A DNA stretch of 64,000 bases from NCBI RefSeq assembly GCF_003991135.1, contig NZ_CP016379.1, positions 1,116,001-1,180,000 of the forward strand. The letters are read 5' to 3'. A program made the position numbers and the translations under genes. Origin of the DNA: Anoxybacter fermentans (GTDB taxonomy: Bacteria; Bacillota; Halanaerobiia; DY22613). The notes below the pieces were generated by a model. It worked only from the letters and a program-made list of their open reading frames with translations, was not told where the DNA came from and ran no database searches. Below are positions 1-7,964 of the stretch, piece by piece. Position 1 is the stretch's first letter, and every line of letters begins with the position of its first letter.

Positions 1-1
1 A

Positions 2-748
2 AAAAACGTAGGAATGAAATATTTAACCAGAGAAGGAGAGACAGAAGCAATTAGAGATCTTAATCTAACCATTAAAGAAAATGAATTCATCAGCATAGTG
101 GGACCAAGCGGTTGTGGTAAAAGTACGATCCTTTCTTTAATTTCAGGCTTGATTAAAGCAACATCAGGAGAAATTTATATTGATGGTGAATTGGTCTCAG
201 GTATAAATAGCAAAGTAGGCTATATGCTTCAGGAAGATTATCTATATGAATGGAGGACCATTTATAAAAATGCTATTCTGGGTTTGGAAGTACAGAATAA
301 ACTGACTCCTGAAAACTGTGCAAAGACCAGAGAATTGTTGCAAAAATACGGACTTAAAGGATTTGAAGATTATTATCCAAATCAACTTTCAGGAGGAATG
401 CGCCAAAGAGCAGCACTAATTCGTACTCTGGCTATTGATCCTGAAATCCTCCTTTTAGATGAACCATTTTCAGCTCTTGACTATCAAACCAAATTAAGTA
501 TGGAAGATGAGATGTATCTGATTTTAAGGGAACAAAAGAAAACAGTTATTCTGGTAACACATGATATTGCAGAAGCAATAAGTGTTTCCAATAGAGTAGT
601 TATTCTGACTAAACGCCCAGCATCTATAAAGAGAATTGTAGAGATAGATTTTGAAGATCCAGACCTGACCCCAATTAAAAAACGGGAGATACCCAGATTC
701 CAGAGATATTTCAATATTATCTGGGAGGAGCTGGATATCCATGTCTAA
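2..748 (+). CDS. ABC transporter ATP-binding protein (nitrate/sulfonate/taurine-type), 5' end outside window
   Basis: This is the energy-coupling ATPase of an ABC importer of the SsuB/TauB/ThiZ type, acting on the inner membrane face. Numbered from the Met at base 14: Walker A GPSGCGKST at 30-38, Q-loop Gln73, signature LSGGMRQ at 125-131, Walker B LLLDE at 146-150 and switch His183. The frame is open to the window edge and the family normally has a short strand before this Met (the preceding codons read KNVG), so I treat the gene as cut off at the 5' end. It overlaps the permease gene by 8 bases. The substrate cannot be read from these two genes; the binding protein is probably upstream. Confidence 0.9.
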   Translation, partial: KNVGMKYLTREGETEAIRDLNLTIKENEFISIVGPSGCGKSTILSLISGLIKATSGEIYIDGELVSGINSKVGYMLQEDYLYEWRTIYKNAILGLEVQNKLTPENCAKTRELLQKYGLKGFEDYYPNQLSGGMRQRAALIRTLAIDPEILLLDEPFSALDYQTKLSMEDEMYLILREQKKTVILVTHDIAEAISVSNRVVILTKRPASIKRIVEIDFEDPDLTPIKKREIPRFQRYFNIIWEELDIHV

Positions 749-1595
749 GCTCAAAAATTGGATTACGGCTTGGCTGAAAAAGGGAGCAGTAACTGAAGAA
801 CATGCACAATATTTGAAAAAACAGAGGCTGCGTGATTTAAGTATTCTTATACTTCAAATTTTTATCCTGATTGCATTTTTTTTCTTATGGGAATTAGCTG
901 CCAGATATAAACTAATCAATTCCTTTATAACCAGCCAACCAACCAGAATATGGGTCACATTAGCCAAAATGGTTATTAAAGGCGATTTGTGGACACATAT
1001 CTGGGTCACCGTATCTGAAACAGTTATAGGATTTCTATCAGGAACACTAATAGGTGCGATTGTTGCTATAGCACTCTGGTGGTCTGATTATCTCTCTCAA
1101 CTTCTTGAACCTTATATTGTGGTTTTAAATGCTATTCCCAAAGTTGCATTGGGTCCTATATTTATCATCTGGTTATCTAATGATACTCCTGCTATAATTG
1201 CAATGGCTCTTGCCATATCAGTTATTGTTACAATCATGACTTTACATAATGGATTTATGGAAGTTGAGGAAAACAAGATCAAATTACTTCTAACTTTTGG
1301 TGCAACCAAATTTCAGATTCTTAAAAAAGTTATTCTACCAGCCAGTTTACCTACTTTTTTCTCTGCTTTAAAAATCAATGTTGGCTTATCTCTGGTTGGA
1401 ACTATCGTTGGAGAGTTTCTGGTTTCTAAAGCTGGTCTCGGATATCTTATTATCTATGGGGGACAGGTATTTAACTTAAGCCTGGTTATGTCCAGTGTAT
1501 TAATTCTTTGCATTGTAGCATTTTTGATGTACTATATTATTGCTTTATTAGAAAAATGGGTCGTTAAATGGAATACCAATAGTAAAACAGAATAA
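741..1595 (+). CDS. ABC transporter permease, SsuC/TauC-type
   Basis: Inner-membrane permease of 284 residues forming the pore for the ATPase encoded just upstream. A basic N-terminal stretch is followed by the first membrane helix around residues 33-54, then further hydrophobic segments. The cytoplasmic coupling loop (EAA-type, containing FGATKFQILKKVILPASLP) lies around residues 183-205. The start ATG sits inside the end of the ATPase gene, indicating translational coupling. The gene ends just before a strong terminator. Family membership is clear; the ligand (sulfonate, nitrate, thiamine precursor or riboflavin-like) is not determined. Confidence 0.88.
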   Translation: MSKLKNWITAWLKKGAVTEEHAQYLKKQRLRDLSILILQIFILIAFFFLWELAARYKLINSFITSQPTRIWVTLAKMVIKGDLWTHIWVTVSETVIGFLSGTLIGAIVAIALWWSDYLSQLLEPYIVVLNAIPKVALGPIFIIWLSNDTPAIIAMALAISVIVTIMTLHNGFMEVEENKIKLLLTFGATKFQILKKVILPASLPTFFSALKINVGLSLVGTIVGEFLVSKAGLGYLIIYGGQVFNLSLVMSSVLILCIVAFLMYYIIALLEKWVVKWNTNSKTE

Positions 1596-1597
1596 AT

Positions 1598-1640
1598 AAA
1601 TGCCTAATGGAGTTAATTCCCATTAGGCATTTATTTTTAT
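1598..1640 (+). terminator. Intrinsic terminator of the ABC operon
   Basis: A perfect 13-bp stem (AAATGCCTAATGG with its complement, bases 1598-1610 and 1620-1632) is followed by a T-rich run. It closes the ABC transporter operon. Confidence 0.85.
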
Positions 1641-1713
1641 TTAAAAAATCACCGTTTTTTATAGGAATATTAAATTAGTATTTTGGAAAGGTATGAATTA
1701 GGAGGCATTAAAA

Positions 1714-1842
1714 ATGAAAACTATAGAACTTTATAAAGAAATTGAAAATCTGCACACATAAATGGTTCAGTCTTATATGATAAACGAGTTTGAAAATACA
1801 ATTAAATTAAGTAAAAAATTAAATCTTAACATTTATAAATGA
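1714..1842 (+). pseudogene. Spo0E-like regulator interrupted by an in-frame stop
   Basis: An AGGAGG site 7 bases upstream introduces an ATG frame reading MKTIELYKEIENLHT, then TAA at 1759, then in the same frame MVQSYMINEFENTIKLSKKLNLNIYK and a stop. The layout (short helix, gap, second helix with an LSKKLN core) resembles the Spo0E family of small Spo0A-phosphate phosphatases, whose signature is SQxLD; the Asp is Asn here. I infer a decayed gene. The ATG directly after the TAA could allow a short second product. Its end abuts the hairpin repeat at 1841: the base before the repeat belongs to the target duplication, so the insertion landed exactly at the end of this frame. Confidence 0.5.
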
Positions 1843-2002
1843 TTAAATTCAAAAAACTAATTTTGAGTGCCATAGAAATTTTTCGTTAAACTATCTTAGT
1901 AAGATTTCAATCGAAATAAAACCTCATCACAGAATGTAATGAGCTAATCAAGTCATTGAAATCGAATTATGAAGCGAAAAATTAGCTTTTTACAGTAAAA
2001 TC
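1841..2002 (+). repeat. Hairpin repeat family, copy A
   Basis: A 162-bp copy of the dispersed family. The left end is degenerate (GATTAAATTCAAAAAACTAA) and the right end is typical (TTAGCTTTTTACAGTAAAATC type). It is flanked by an exact 6-bp direct repeat, ATAAAT, at 1835-1840 and 2003-2008. It keeps the central CCTCATCACA...AATGAGCTAATCAAG module but lacks most of the second half of the long stem. It lies between the Spo0E-like remnant and the 3' end of lexA. Confidence 0.85.
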
Positions 2003-2021
2003 ATAAATAATACCTATTCTA

Positions 2022-2657
2022 TCAAACAAGATTCCGATAAACGCCAATAACTTTTCCTAAAATCTGTACATCCCTCACCAGAATTGGTTTTAGAGTAGAA
2101 TTTTCTGGCTGCAGACGGATGTAATCTTTTTCTTTGAAAAACCGTTTCACGGTCGCCTCATCTTCTAAAAGAGCTACTACAATATCGCCATTATCCGCAT
2201 GAGATTGCTTTCGTACTATAACATAATCCCCATCCAGAATCCCTGCATCAACCATACTATTACCTTTAATCTGTAACATAAAGAGTTCCTGATTTTTACC
2301 ACCGCGAATATAATCGAGGGGCAGAGGGAAGAAATCTTCAATATTCTCTACAGCAAGAATAGGTTGTCCTGCTGTAACTTTACCAACTATAGGAATATGA
2401 ACCATCTCTTTTTGGGGACGGTTTGAAGAAAAGTCTCCAACTAATACTTCAATTGTCCGTGGTTTAGTTGGGTCTTTACGAATATATCCCAATTCTTCAA
2501 GAGTATTTAAATGACTGTGAACGGTCGAAGGGGAGCGAAGGTCAACGGCTTTGGCAATCTCCCGAACAGATGGTGGATAACCTTTTTTTTCAATTTCACT
2601 CATTATAAATTCCAAAATTTTTCTTTGACGTGGAGAAAGATCTTCCAAAATCTTCAC
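2022..2657 (-). CDS. lexA: LexA repressor, SOS response
   Basis: Transcriptional repressor of the DNA-damage response; it self-cleaves when RecA filaments form. The 211 residues are the normal length. The N-terminal winged helix-turn-helix (about 1-70) includes the recognition region [12 protein letters not shown]. The Ala96-Gly97 cleavage bond sits in KVTAGQP. The S24 peptidase domain has the nucleophile Ser134 (KGNSM) and general base Lys171 (ATVKRF). The start is preceded by GGGAGGTGAAG. It is divergent from the yneA-like gene, as in Bacillus, and LexA-box-like sequences cover its own promoter, so autoregulation is expected. Confidence 0.97.
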   Translation of the reverse strand: MKILEDLSPRQRKILEFIMSEIEKKGYPPSVREIAKAVDLRSPSTVHSHLNTLEELGYIRKDPTKPRTIEVLVGDFSSNRPQKEMVHIPIVGKVTAGQPILAVENIEDFFPLPLDYIRGGKNQELFMLQIKGNSMVDAGILDGDYVIVRKQSHADNGDIVVALLEDEATVKRFFKEKDYIRLQPENSTLKPILVRDVQILGKVIGVYRNLV

Positions 2658-2687
2658 CTCCCGAATTCACTAAAAGTTTCTAATCTT

Positions 2688-2725
2688 ATTATAACATATG
2701 TTAGAAAAAAAAACAAACAACTGTT
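2688..2725 (-). promoter_or_regulatory. lexA promoter with overlapping LexA-type operators
   Basis: Read on the minus strand: -35 TTGTTT (2711-2716), 17-base spacer, -10 TATAAT (2688-2693). The spacer begins with the palindrome AACATATGTT (2694-2703), and GAACAGTTGTTT (2714-2725) overlaps the -35. Both resemble degenerate halves of the Gram-positive LexA box GAAC-N4-GTTC. Confidence 0.7.
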
Positions 2726-2745
2726 CGAAAAAATTAAAATTTCTA

Positions 2746-2812
2746 TTGACTGAGAACAGACGTTCTGTTATAATAAAAAATAACAGAACATATGTACGTG
2801 TAACATCTGTTC
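2746..2812 (+). promoter_or_regulatory. SOS promoter of the yneA-like gene with three LexA boxes
   Basis: -35 TTGACT (2746-2751), 17-base spacer, -10 TATAAT (2769-2774). A perfect LexA box GAACAGACGTTC (2754-2765) lies entirely inside the spacer. Two further imperfect boxes follow in the leader: GAACATATGTAC (2786-2797) and TAACATCTGTTC (2801-2812). Repression by LexA is expected from established Bacillus SOS-box rules. Confidence 0.88.
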
Positions 2813-2825
2813 GGGGGTGTTATTA

Positions 2826-3137
2826 ATGAAAGACTATAAAAAGAGAGTTAATATTAAACGAAAATCTCATAAGTGGAGAAGATTTCTATTCGTGGTTTTT
2901 GGTATTATAATGATTGCTATAATTATCATTGGAACCAGGTCTGTTAATAGTAATGGACAGCTTAAATTGATAGAAGTTACCGTTTCAGAAGGAGATACTC
3001 TCTGGGCCATAGCCAGATCTCATTATCATTCTGAAGGTGATATTCGCAAGTTTATTTTTCGCATACGACAGATTAATAACTTAAAAACTGCTCAAATTTA
3101 TCCTGGACAGGTTTTATTAATACCTATAGTTGATTGA
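2826..3137 (+). CDS. yneA: YneA-like SOS-induced LysM membrane protein (division inhibitor)
   Basis: A 103-residue protein with a very basic N-terminus, one membrane helix (about 20-38) and an extracellular LysM domain (about 54-101, VSEGDTLWAIARSHY ... IYPGQVLLIPI). YneA in Bacillus has this same build, is divergent from lexA, and delays septation during DNA damage; position, regulation and architecture all match. An in-frame GTG lies 9 bases upstream, but the ATG at 2826 is better placed behind CGGGGGTG. A hairpin terminator follows directly. Function is inferred from context and architecture. Confidence 0.85.
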   Translation: MKDYKKRVNIKRKSHKWRRFLFVVFGIIMIAIIIIGTRSVNSNGQLKLIEVTVSEGDTLWAIARSHYHSEGDIRKFIFRIRQINNLKTAQIYPGQVLLIPIVD

Positions 3138-3139
3138 TA

Positions 3140-3167
3140 CACCCATACTTTGGGTGATTTTTTTTCG
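3140..3167 (+). terminator. Terminator of the yneA-like gene
   Basis: Stem CACCCA/TGGGTG (3140-3145, 3151-3156) followed by ATTTTTTTTC, starting 3 bases after the stop codon. Confidence 0.85.
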
Positions 3168-3179
3168 TAAAAATAAGTT

Positions 3180-3313
3180 AATTAAACTGCAAAAAGTAAA
3201 CATCTTAGTGAGATTGAAGGAGGTAATGAGCTAATCAAGATTACTGAAATTGAACTTTAAATGGTTTGAAAAATTTCTTTTGAAGCAAAAAATTAGCTTT
3301 TCGCAGTAAAAAC
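3180..3313 (+). repeat. Hairpin repeat family, copy B (one-armed)
   Basis: A 134-bp copy beginning ATTAAACTGCAAAAAGTAAA, in which the inner left arm is deleted so the left terminus runs straight into CATCTTAGTGAGATTGAA. The core GGAGGTAATGAGCTAATCAAG and the right arm remain. I see no convincing 6-bp duplication at its edges, which fits an older or rearranged copy. The region 3314-3360 has no other feature. Confidence 0.75.
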
Positions 3314-3360
3314 ATTTTGTTGACAAACCTTTCTTTTTTAGAGACTTGCCCGTGCACTGC

Positions 3361-3497
3361 CAGAAAAACTAAATATAATTTCTTAAACGTATAAGTCAAG
3401 GCTTAAAGCTAAGAGGGCGGAAGCCTTGACTTATAAGAACGCGCAGCCAGGATGGCGAAGCATCCGGTAGCGGAAAAAATTATATTTAGTTTTTCTG
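3361..3497. repeat. Second, unrelated long palindromic element (possible structured RNA)
   Basis: An outer perfect 21-bp stem pairs 3361-3381 with 3477-3497 (CAGAAAAACTAAATATAATT and complement). An inner perfect 15-bp stem pairs 3390-3404 with 3421-3435 (TATAAGTCAAGGCTT). A third small hairpin, GGATG/CATCC, lies around 3450-3466. The flanks also share short similarity (ACTTGC on both sides, inverted). The GC-rich interior is unlike the AT-rich surroundings. No open frame explains it. I do not recognise a known RNA family; it could be a non-coding RNA or a different miniature element. Confidence 0.6.
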
Positions 3498-3589
3498 TTC
3501 CCCTGTGGGAGCAAGTTATGTGTACCTCTCCTTTTTCAACAGCCTGAAGGATAATATATCCCTAAATTTTAGTTCACTTATCAGATTTT

Positions 3590-4117
3590 TCAGTATTGTT
3601 CAAATAGTTCAATGACTCCCGAACGATAGCATTCACATATTAAGTTAAGCACCTTTGCAATTTCGGGTCTTACAAAAGGAATCAATGCTTCTAATAGTTG
3701 GATCTCTTTATCATAGTTATTGGTTTTATATTTAGAGAGAAGTTCTTCTTTAATTCGATTTAATTCTTTTTGTAACAAAGTCAATGGCTCTGTAACGGAT
3801 TCATTTATCTTTTTCTTTACCGGAACATTTACATCCAGTAGATGTTGGAGTTGCTGTTTTAGATTCTTTTTTTCTTTTGCATTAAGAAGAGTTATGAGCT
3901 GATTAGTAAGCTCAGAATTTTCGAGTTTGTTAAGAAGATCTTTGTTTTGCATCAGAGCATTCAAGGATTTATAAGGTTCTTCTAAAAGATCGCTAACATT
4001 ACCATTGGAATTAAATTGAGAAAAAAGCTGATCTTTTAAGTCTTCAATATCTTTTTCTTGCAATGATGCTTTGACTTCATCAATTACCTTTTTTAAATCT
4101 GTCTCCTCTTTTGACAT
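3590..4117 (-). CDS. Hypothetical helical/coiled-coil protein
   Basis: A 175-residue protein, not recognised. It is almost wholly charged and helical (Lys/Glu/Leu-rich), with a predicted coiled-coil character across residues 1-60 and 80-145 (KEKKNLKQQLQHLLD, LTLLQKELNRIKEEL). The C-terminal 30 residues are more hydrophobic with a single Cys pair region (LICECYRSG). No signal peptide or membrane helix is visible. The start is supported by GAAGGTGAG 6 bases upstream. It stands alone on the minus strand between yneA-like and yneB-like genes, an insertion relative to the Bacillus order, so it may have arrived with the flanking repeats. Confidence 0.7.
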   Translation of the reverse strand: MSKEETDLKKVIDEVKASLQEKDIEDLKDQLFSQFNSNGNVSDLLEEPYKSLNALMQNKDLLNKLENSELTNQLITLLNAKEKKNLKQQLQHLLDVNVPVKKKINESVTEPLTLLQKELNRIKEELLSKYKTNNYDKEIQLLEALIPFVRPEIAKVLNLICECYRSGVIELFEQY

Positions 4118-4232
4118 AATCTCACCTTCTTTTTTGTAAAAACATTTTAATACCCTTTATAACAAGATCAAAAATTCACCTCATATCCCTGTTTATTATA
4201 TAGTATTCCAGAAAAATTTATTTTGTGATAAT

Positions 4233-4383
4233 GATTAAACTGCAAAAAGCAAACATCTTAGTGAAATTGAAAAGAATGGCCTTATATAAGGAGGTGATGA
4301 GCTAATCAAGTTACTGAAATCGAACTTTAGATGGTTCGAAAAATTTCTTTATAAAGTAGAAATTAGCTTTTTATAGTAAAATT
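4233..4383 (+). repeat. Hairpin repeat family, copy C (one-armed)
   Basis: A 151-bp copy starting GATTAAACTGCAAAAAGCAA. Like copy B it has lost the inner left arm and keeps the core (GGAGGTGATGAGCTAATCAAG) and right arm. It ends 41 bases before the -35 of the yneB-like promoter. No exact flanking duplication is visible. Confidence 0.78.
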
Positions 4384-4424
4384 ATTTAAATTTTAATTTA
4401 ATTATAAATTTTTTTATAAATATA

Positions 4425-4476
4425 TTGACACAGAACATCTGTTCGTATTATACTTAAAGTAATAGAACATTTGTTC
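4425..4476 (+). promoter_or_regulatory. SOS promoter of the yneB-like gene with two perfect LexA boxes
   Basis: -35 TTGACA (4425-4430) and -10 TATACT (4449-4454). LexA box GAACATCTGTTC (4433-4444) occupies the spacer. A second box, GAACATTTGTTC (4465-4476), sits just downstream of the -10. Both match GAAC-N4-GTTC exactly, so this gene belongs to the LexA regulon. Confidence 0.9.
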
Positions 4477-4579
4477 TATAATATTGAGAGATCTGTTTTA
4501 TTCAGGTTACTTTGACTCCAATTAGTTTAGGTCAATCTGACCGGTTTATTACAAAAATCAAATGCAAAGGAGGATAAAG

Positions 4580-5232
<653 letters not shown>

Positions 5233-5300
5233 AATTTATTCTCATTCGATATAATGTTAATAGAAATAAATATTACTTAACAGAGAAGGTGATTTCACCA

Positions 5301-5477
5301 ATGAAACGCAACCGCTGTGTATTGGAAGATAAAGATTGCATCGATTGTGGTGAGTGCAATTTTTGTGATCTAAACCCGATTAAAATCTGTGATGATTGTA
5401 TGGAGTGTCTTGATTTTGAGATGAGTGATTATAAAGGAATCATTATTGATGAGATTAAATTTAAGAAAGATGGCTAG
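5301..5477 (+). CDS. Small Cys-rich protein, possible metal-binding
   Basis: A 58-residue protein with ten residues of spacing-conserved look: CxxCGxCxxC (residues 13-22 region) followed by CDDCMEC, giving eight cysteines that could bind two zinc ions or an iron-sulfur cluster. The rest is acidic. AGAAGGTGA precedes the ATG at 5301; the open frame extends further upstream but without a ribosome site. It follows the yneB-like gene by 68 bases on the same strand before a terminator, so it may be co-transcribed and SOS-induced. Function unknown. Confidence 0.75.
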   Translation: MKRNRCVLEDKDCIDCGECNFCDLNPIKICDDCMECLDFEMSDYKGIIIDEIKFKKDG

Positions 5478-5491
5478 AAATTGTTTTAGTT

Positions 5492-5516
5492 AGCCCGGGT
5501 GCTGGCCCGGGTTTTA
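5492..5516 (+). terminator. Terminator after the small Cys-rich gene
   Basis: GC-rich stem (CCCGGGTGCTGGCCCGGG core) followed by TTTTAGTTT. Confidence 0.8.
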
Positions 5517-5532
5517 GTTTAAAAAATTTTTT

Positions 5533-5627
<95 letters not shown>

Positions 5628-5628
5628 T

Positions 5629-5684
5629 AACTCGATACATAATCCGCATTATGTATTGAGTTTTCGCGTAAAAAATAGTATAAT
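5629..5684 (+). promoter_or_regulatory. Promoter of the tyrosine recombinase with a 15-bp inverted repeat over the -35
   Basis: An inverted repeat (arms AACTCGATACATAAT and ATTATGTATTGAGTT, one mismatch, 4-base centre CCGC) spans 5629-5662. The -35 TTGAGT (5656-5661) is inside its right arm; a 17-base spacer leads to TATAAT (5679-5684). A protein binding the repeat would block the promoter. It could be an operator or a recombinase binding site. Bases 5517-5628 hold nothing else I can name. Confidence 0.65.
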
Positions 5685-5729
5685 TAAACTGGATTAAAAA
5701 CAAAATCAACACTTAAGGAGGAAAATATT

Positions 5730-6545
5730 ATGGATCTACTTGAAGAATTTATTATTTACATGAAGGAATTGGAAAAATCATCCAAAACAATAGATGCTTA
5801 TATCAGGGATATTCGACAATTTTTGGAAATCATAAAAAAACCTATCGAGGATATAAAAAAGTCTGATATAATTTATTATAAGGAAGAATTGACAAAACGC
5901 AGACTCAAACCTACTTCAATTAATCGGAAGTTGATTTCAATTAGACAATTCTTGAAATTTCTCGAAAAAGATATTAATTTCAGGAATGTAAAAATTCAAA
6001 AAAAGAACTATATAGATGATGAAAAGATGCTTACTTTAGAAGATGTCGAAAAATTAGCTGAAGTAGCGAGACAAAATCATGATAGAAGGACATTGGCAAT
6101 AATTTATACCCTATTATACACTGGAATGAGAATAAGTGAATTATTATCTTTGAGAGTTGAAGATATTTACAATGATACTATATTAGTTAAAGGAAAAGGC
6201 AAAAAATATCGAGATGTCTTTATTCCTGAGAAATTAAGACCTTATTTAGAAAGTTATCTAAGGGTTAGAAAAAATACCGGTGATAAACTTTTTACCGGCC
6301 AGAGAGGAAATCTTACAAGAGCTACAGTAAACAACATACTTAAAAAATATGCAAAAAAAGCTGGAATTAATCCGAAAAAGGTTCACCCCCACAATTTTAG
6401 ACATTTATATTGTTTAACTCTTGTTGATAAAGGACTTCCTTTAGACGTGATTGCAGACCTTGCAGGTCATGCAGATATTAATACCACCCGGATATATACA
6501 AGAAGAACGAAAAGACAATTACTTGAAACAATTAATAGCATTTAA
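5730..6545 (+). CDS. Tyrosine recombinase/integrase, XerC/XerD-like
   Basis: Site-specific DNA recombinase of 271 residues, slightly shorter than XerC/XerD (about 295). An N-terminal SAM-like core-binding domain (about 1-85) precedes the catalytic domain. Visible catalytic residues: Arg134 (TGMRISELLSL), a Lys around 156-158 (VKGKGKKYR), His221 and Arg224 (HPHNFRH), His247 (AGHADINTT) and nucleophile Tyr256 (RIYTR). GGAGG precedes the ATG by 8 bases. It stands alone between a palindromic promoter and a terminator. It could be a housekeeping Xer variant or a leftover of an integrative element; no other phage or plasmid genes are near. Confidence 0.9.
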   Translation: MDLLEEFIIYMKELEKSSKTIDAYIRDIRQFLEIIKKPIEDIKKSDIIYYKEELTKRRLKPTSINRKLISIRQFLKFLEKDINFRNVKIQKKNYIDDEKMLTLEDVEKLAEVARQNHDRRTLAIIYTLLYTGMRISELLSLRVEDIYNDTILVKGKGKKYRDVFIPEKLRPYLESYLRVRKNTGDKLFTGQRGNLTRATVNNILKKYAKKAGINPKKVHPHNFRHLYCLTLVDKGLPLDVIADLAGHADINTTRIYTRRTKRQLLETINSI

Positions 6546-6547
6546 GA

Positions 6548-6577
6548 AGGAGAGTGGTCCCCCACTCTCCTTTTTTT
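6548..6577 (+). terminator. Terminator of the tyrosine recombinase
   Basis: Stem GGAGAGTGG/CCACTCTCC with a 4-base loop region and TTTTTTT. The convergent gdh gene ends at its right edge, so it may serve both strands. Confidence 0.88.
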
Positions 6578-7823
6578 AAACCCATCCCCGGGTTTTCATA
6601 GCTGTTTCAATCCGCTTCAGTGCAACAATATATGCAGCAATTCTCATATTTACATTATACTTTTCATAAGTCTTCCATACCCTATCAAAAGCATTAACCA
6701 TAACATGTTCTAATTTAGTATCTACTTCCTCTTCTGTCCAATAATAATTTGTTCGATTCTGTACCCATTCAAAATAAGAAACAGTTACACCACCAGCATT
6801 TGCCAGAATATCTGGAATAACTATAACCCCTTTTTCATATAAAATCTCATCAGCGCCAGGAGTAGTTGGACCATTGGCTGCTTCAGCAATTAGCTTGGCC
6901 TTAATATTATGTGCATTTTCTTTAATAATCTGATTTTCTAAGGCTGCCGGGATCAGAATATCACATTTTAATGCTAAAAGGCCTTCGTTATCTATCTTTG
7001 TACTACCCGGAAAACCACTAACAGACCCGGTCTTTTCTTTATATTTCATAAGTTCATCAGGATCCATACCATTAGGATTATAAGCTCCGCCTCTAGAATC
7101 GTTAACTGCGATGATTTTACATCCCAGTTCATGGAGAAATCTGGCAGAATAACTACCTGCATTTCCAAACCCTTGAATCACTACTGTGGCTCCATTCAAA
7201 TTCAATCCAATTTTTTTAGCAGCTTCCCTGGTTGTAAACATAACTCCGCGGGCAGTTGCTGAACTTCTTCCCAAAGAACCACCGTTTACAAGAGGTTTTC
7301 CTGTAACTACTCCAGGGGCATGATAACCACTAAATTTGCTAAATTCGTCCATAAACCAGGCCATAATTTGCGGATTAGTATAAACATCAGGAGCAGGAAT
7401 ATCACGATCAGGACCGATATAAGGAGCAATAGCCTGAATAAATCCGCGGCTGAGCCGTTCTAATTCAGTAGGTGATAACTCTTTTGGATTACATATTACT
7501 CCACCTTTGCCTCCACCATAAGGCAGACCTACCAGAGCACATTTATAAGTCATCCAGGCAGCCAGAGCTTTAACCTCATCCATATTAACCTGTGGGTGAA
7601 AGCGACAACCACCTTTAGTTGGCCCTAAAACGTCATTATGTTGGCAACGGAATCCAACAAATACCCTCACCGAACCATCATCCATTTTGACCGGAAAAGA
7701 TACAGTAAATAATCGCATCGGTTCTTTTAAAATTTCTCTTACCCCCAAATCCAGGTCTATTACATCCGCTGCCTGATTCATCTGGTGTAAAACGATCTGA
7801 TAGACATTTAAATCTTCGGTCAT
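6576..7823 (-). CDS. gdh: Glutamate dehydrogenase (paralogue 1)
   Basis: Oxidative deamination of glutamate to 2-oxoglutarate in the cytoplasm, hexameric family II type. The 415 residues match the RocG/GudB class. Substrate-binding Lys94 (MTYKCALVGLPYGGGKGG) and catalytic Lys106 are present, followed by the Rossmann domain with GFGNAG at 218-223. The acidic residue Asp242 after the second strand favours NAD+, by general rule. AGGGAGGT lies upstream of the ATG. A second gdh gene lies 2.7 kb away, next to the operon that consumes 2-oxoglutarate, so a catabolic role is likely. Single-gene unit. Confidence 0.95.
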   Translation of the reverse strand: MTEDLNVYQIVLHQMNQAADVIDLDLGVREILKEPMRLFTVSFPVKMDDGSVRVFVGFRCQHNDVLGPTKGGCRFHPQVNMDEVKALAAWMTYKCALVGLPYGGGKGGVICNPKELSPTELERLSRGFIQAIAPYIGPDRDIPAPDVYTNPQIMAWFMDEFSKFSGYHAPGVVTGKPLVNGGSLGRSSATARGVMFTTREAAKKIGLNLNGATVVIQGFGNAGSYSARFLHELGCKIIAVNDSRGGAYNPNGMDPDELMKYKEKTGSVSGFPGSTKIDNEGLLALKCDILIPAALENQIIKENAHNIKAKLIAEAANGPTTPGADEILYEKGVIVIPDILANAGGVTVSYFEWVQNRTNYYWTEEEVDTKLEHVMVNAFDRVWKTYEKYNVNMRIAAYIVALKRIETAMKTRGWV

Positions 7824-7964
7824 CTTTATAGTACCTCCCTGAAAAAGAATTTTTTACTTGGAACTTAAGTAGTTTCTTTTCCCTCCTTTCTTAAAAATTT
7901 GACCTACCCCTTAATTTTTTACTTGATACATAGTTATTAAATGCAGTTTTCAATTATGTCATTT

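Noticed and set aside
5730-6545. Integrase of a resident prophage or integrative element
   Set aside because: No structural, replication or excision genes surround it, and no flanking att duplication at a tRNA is seen.
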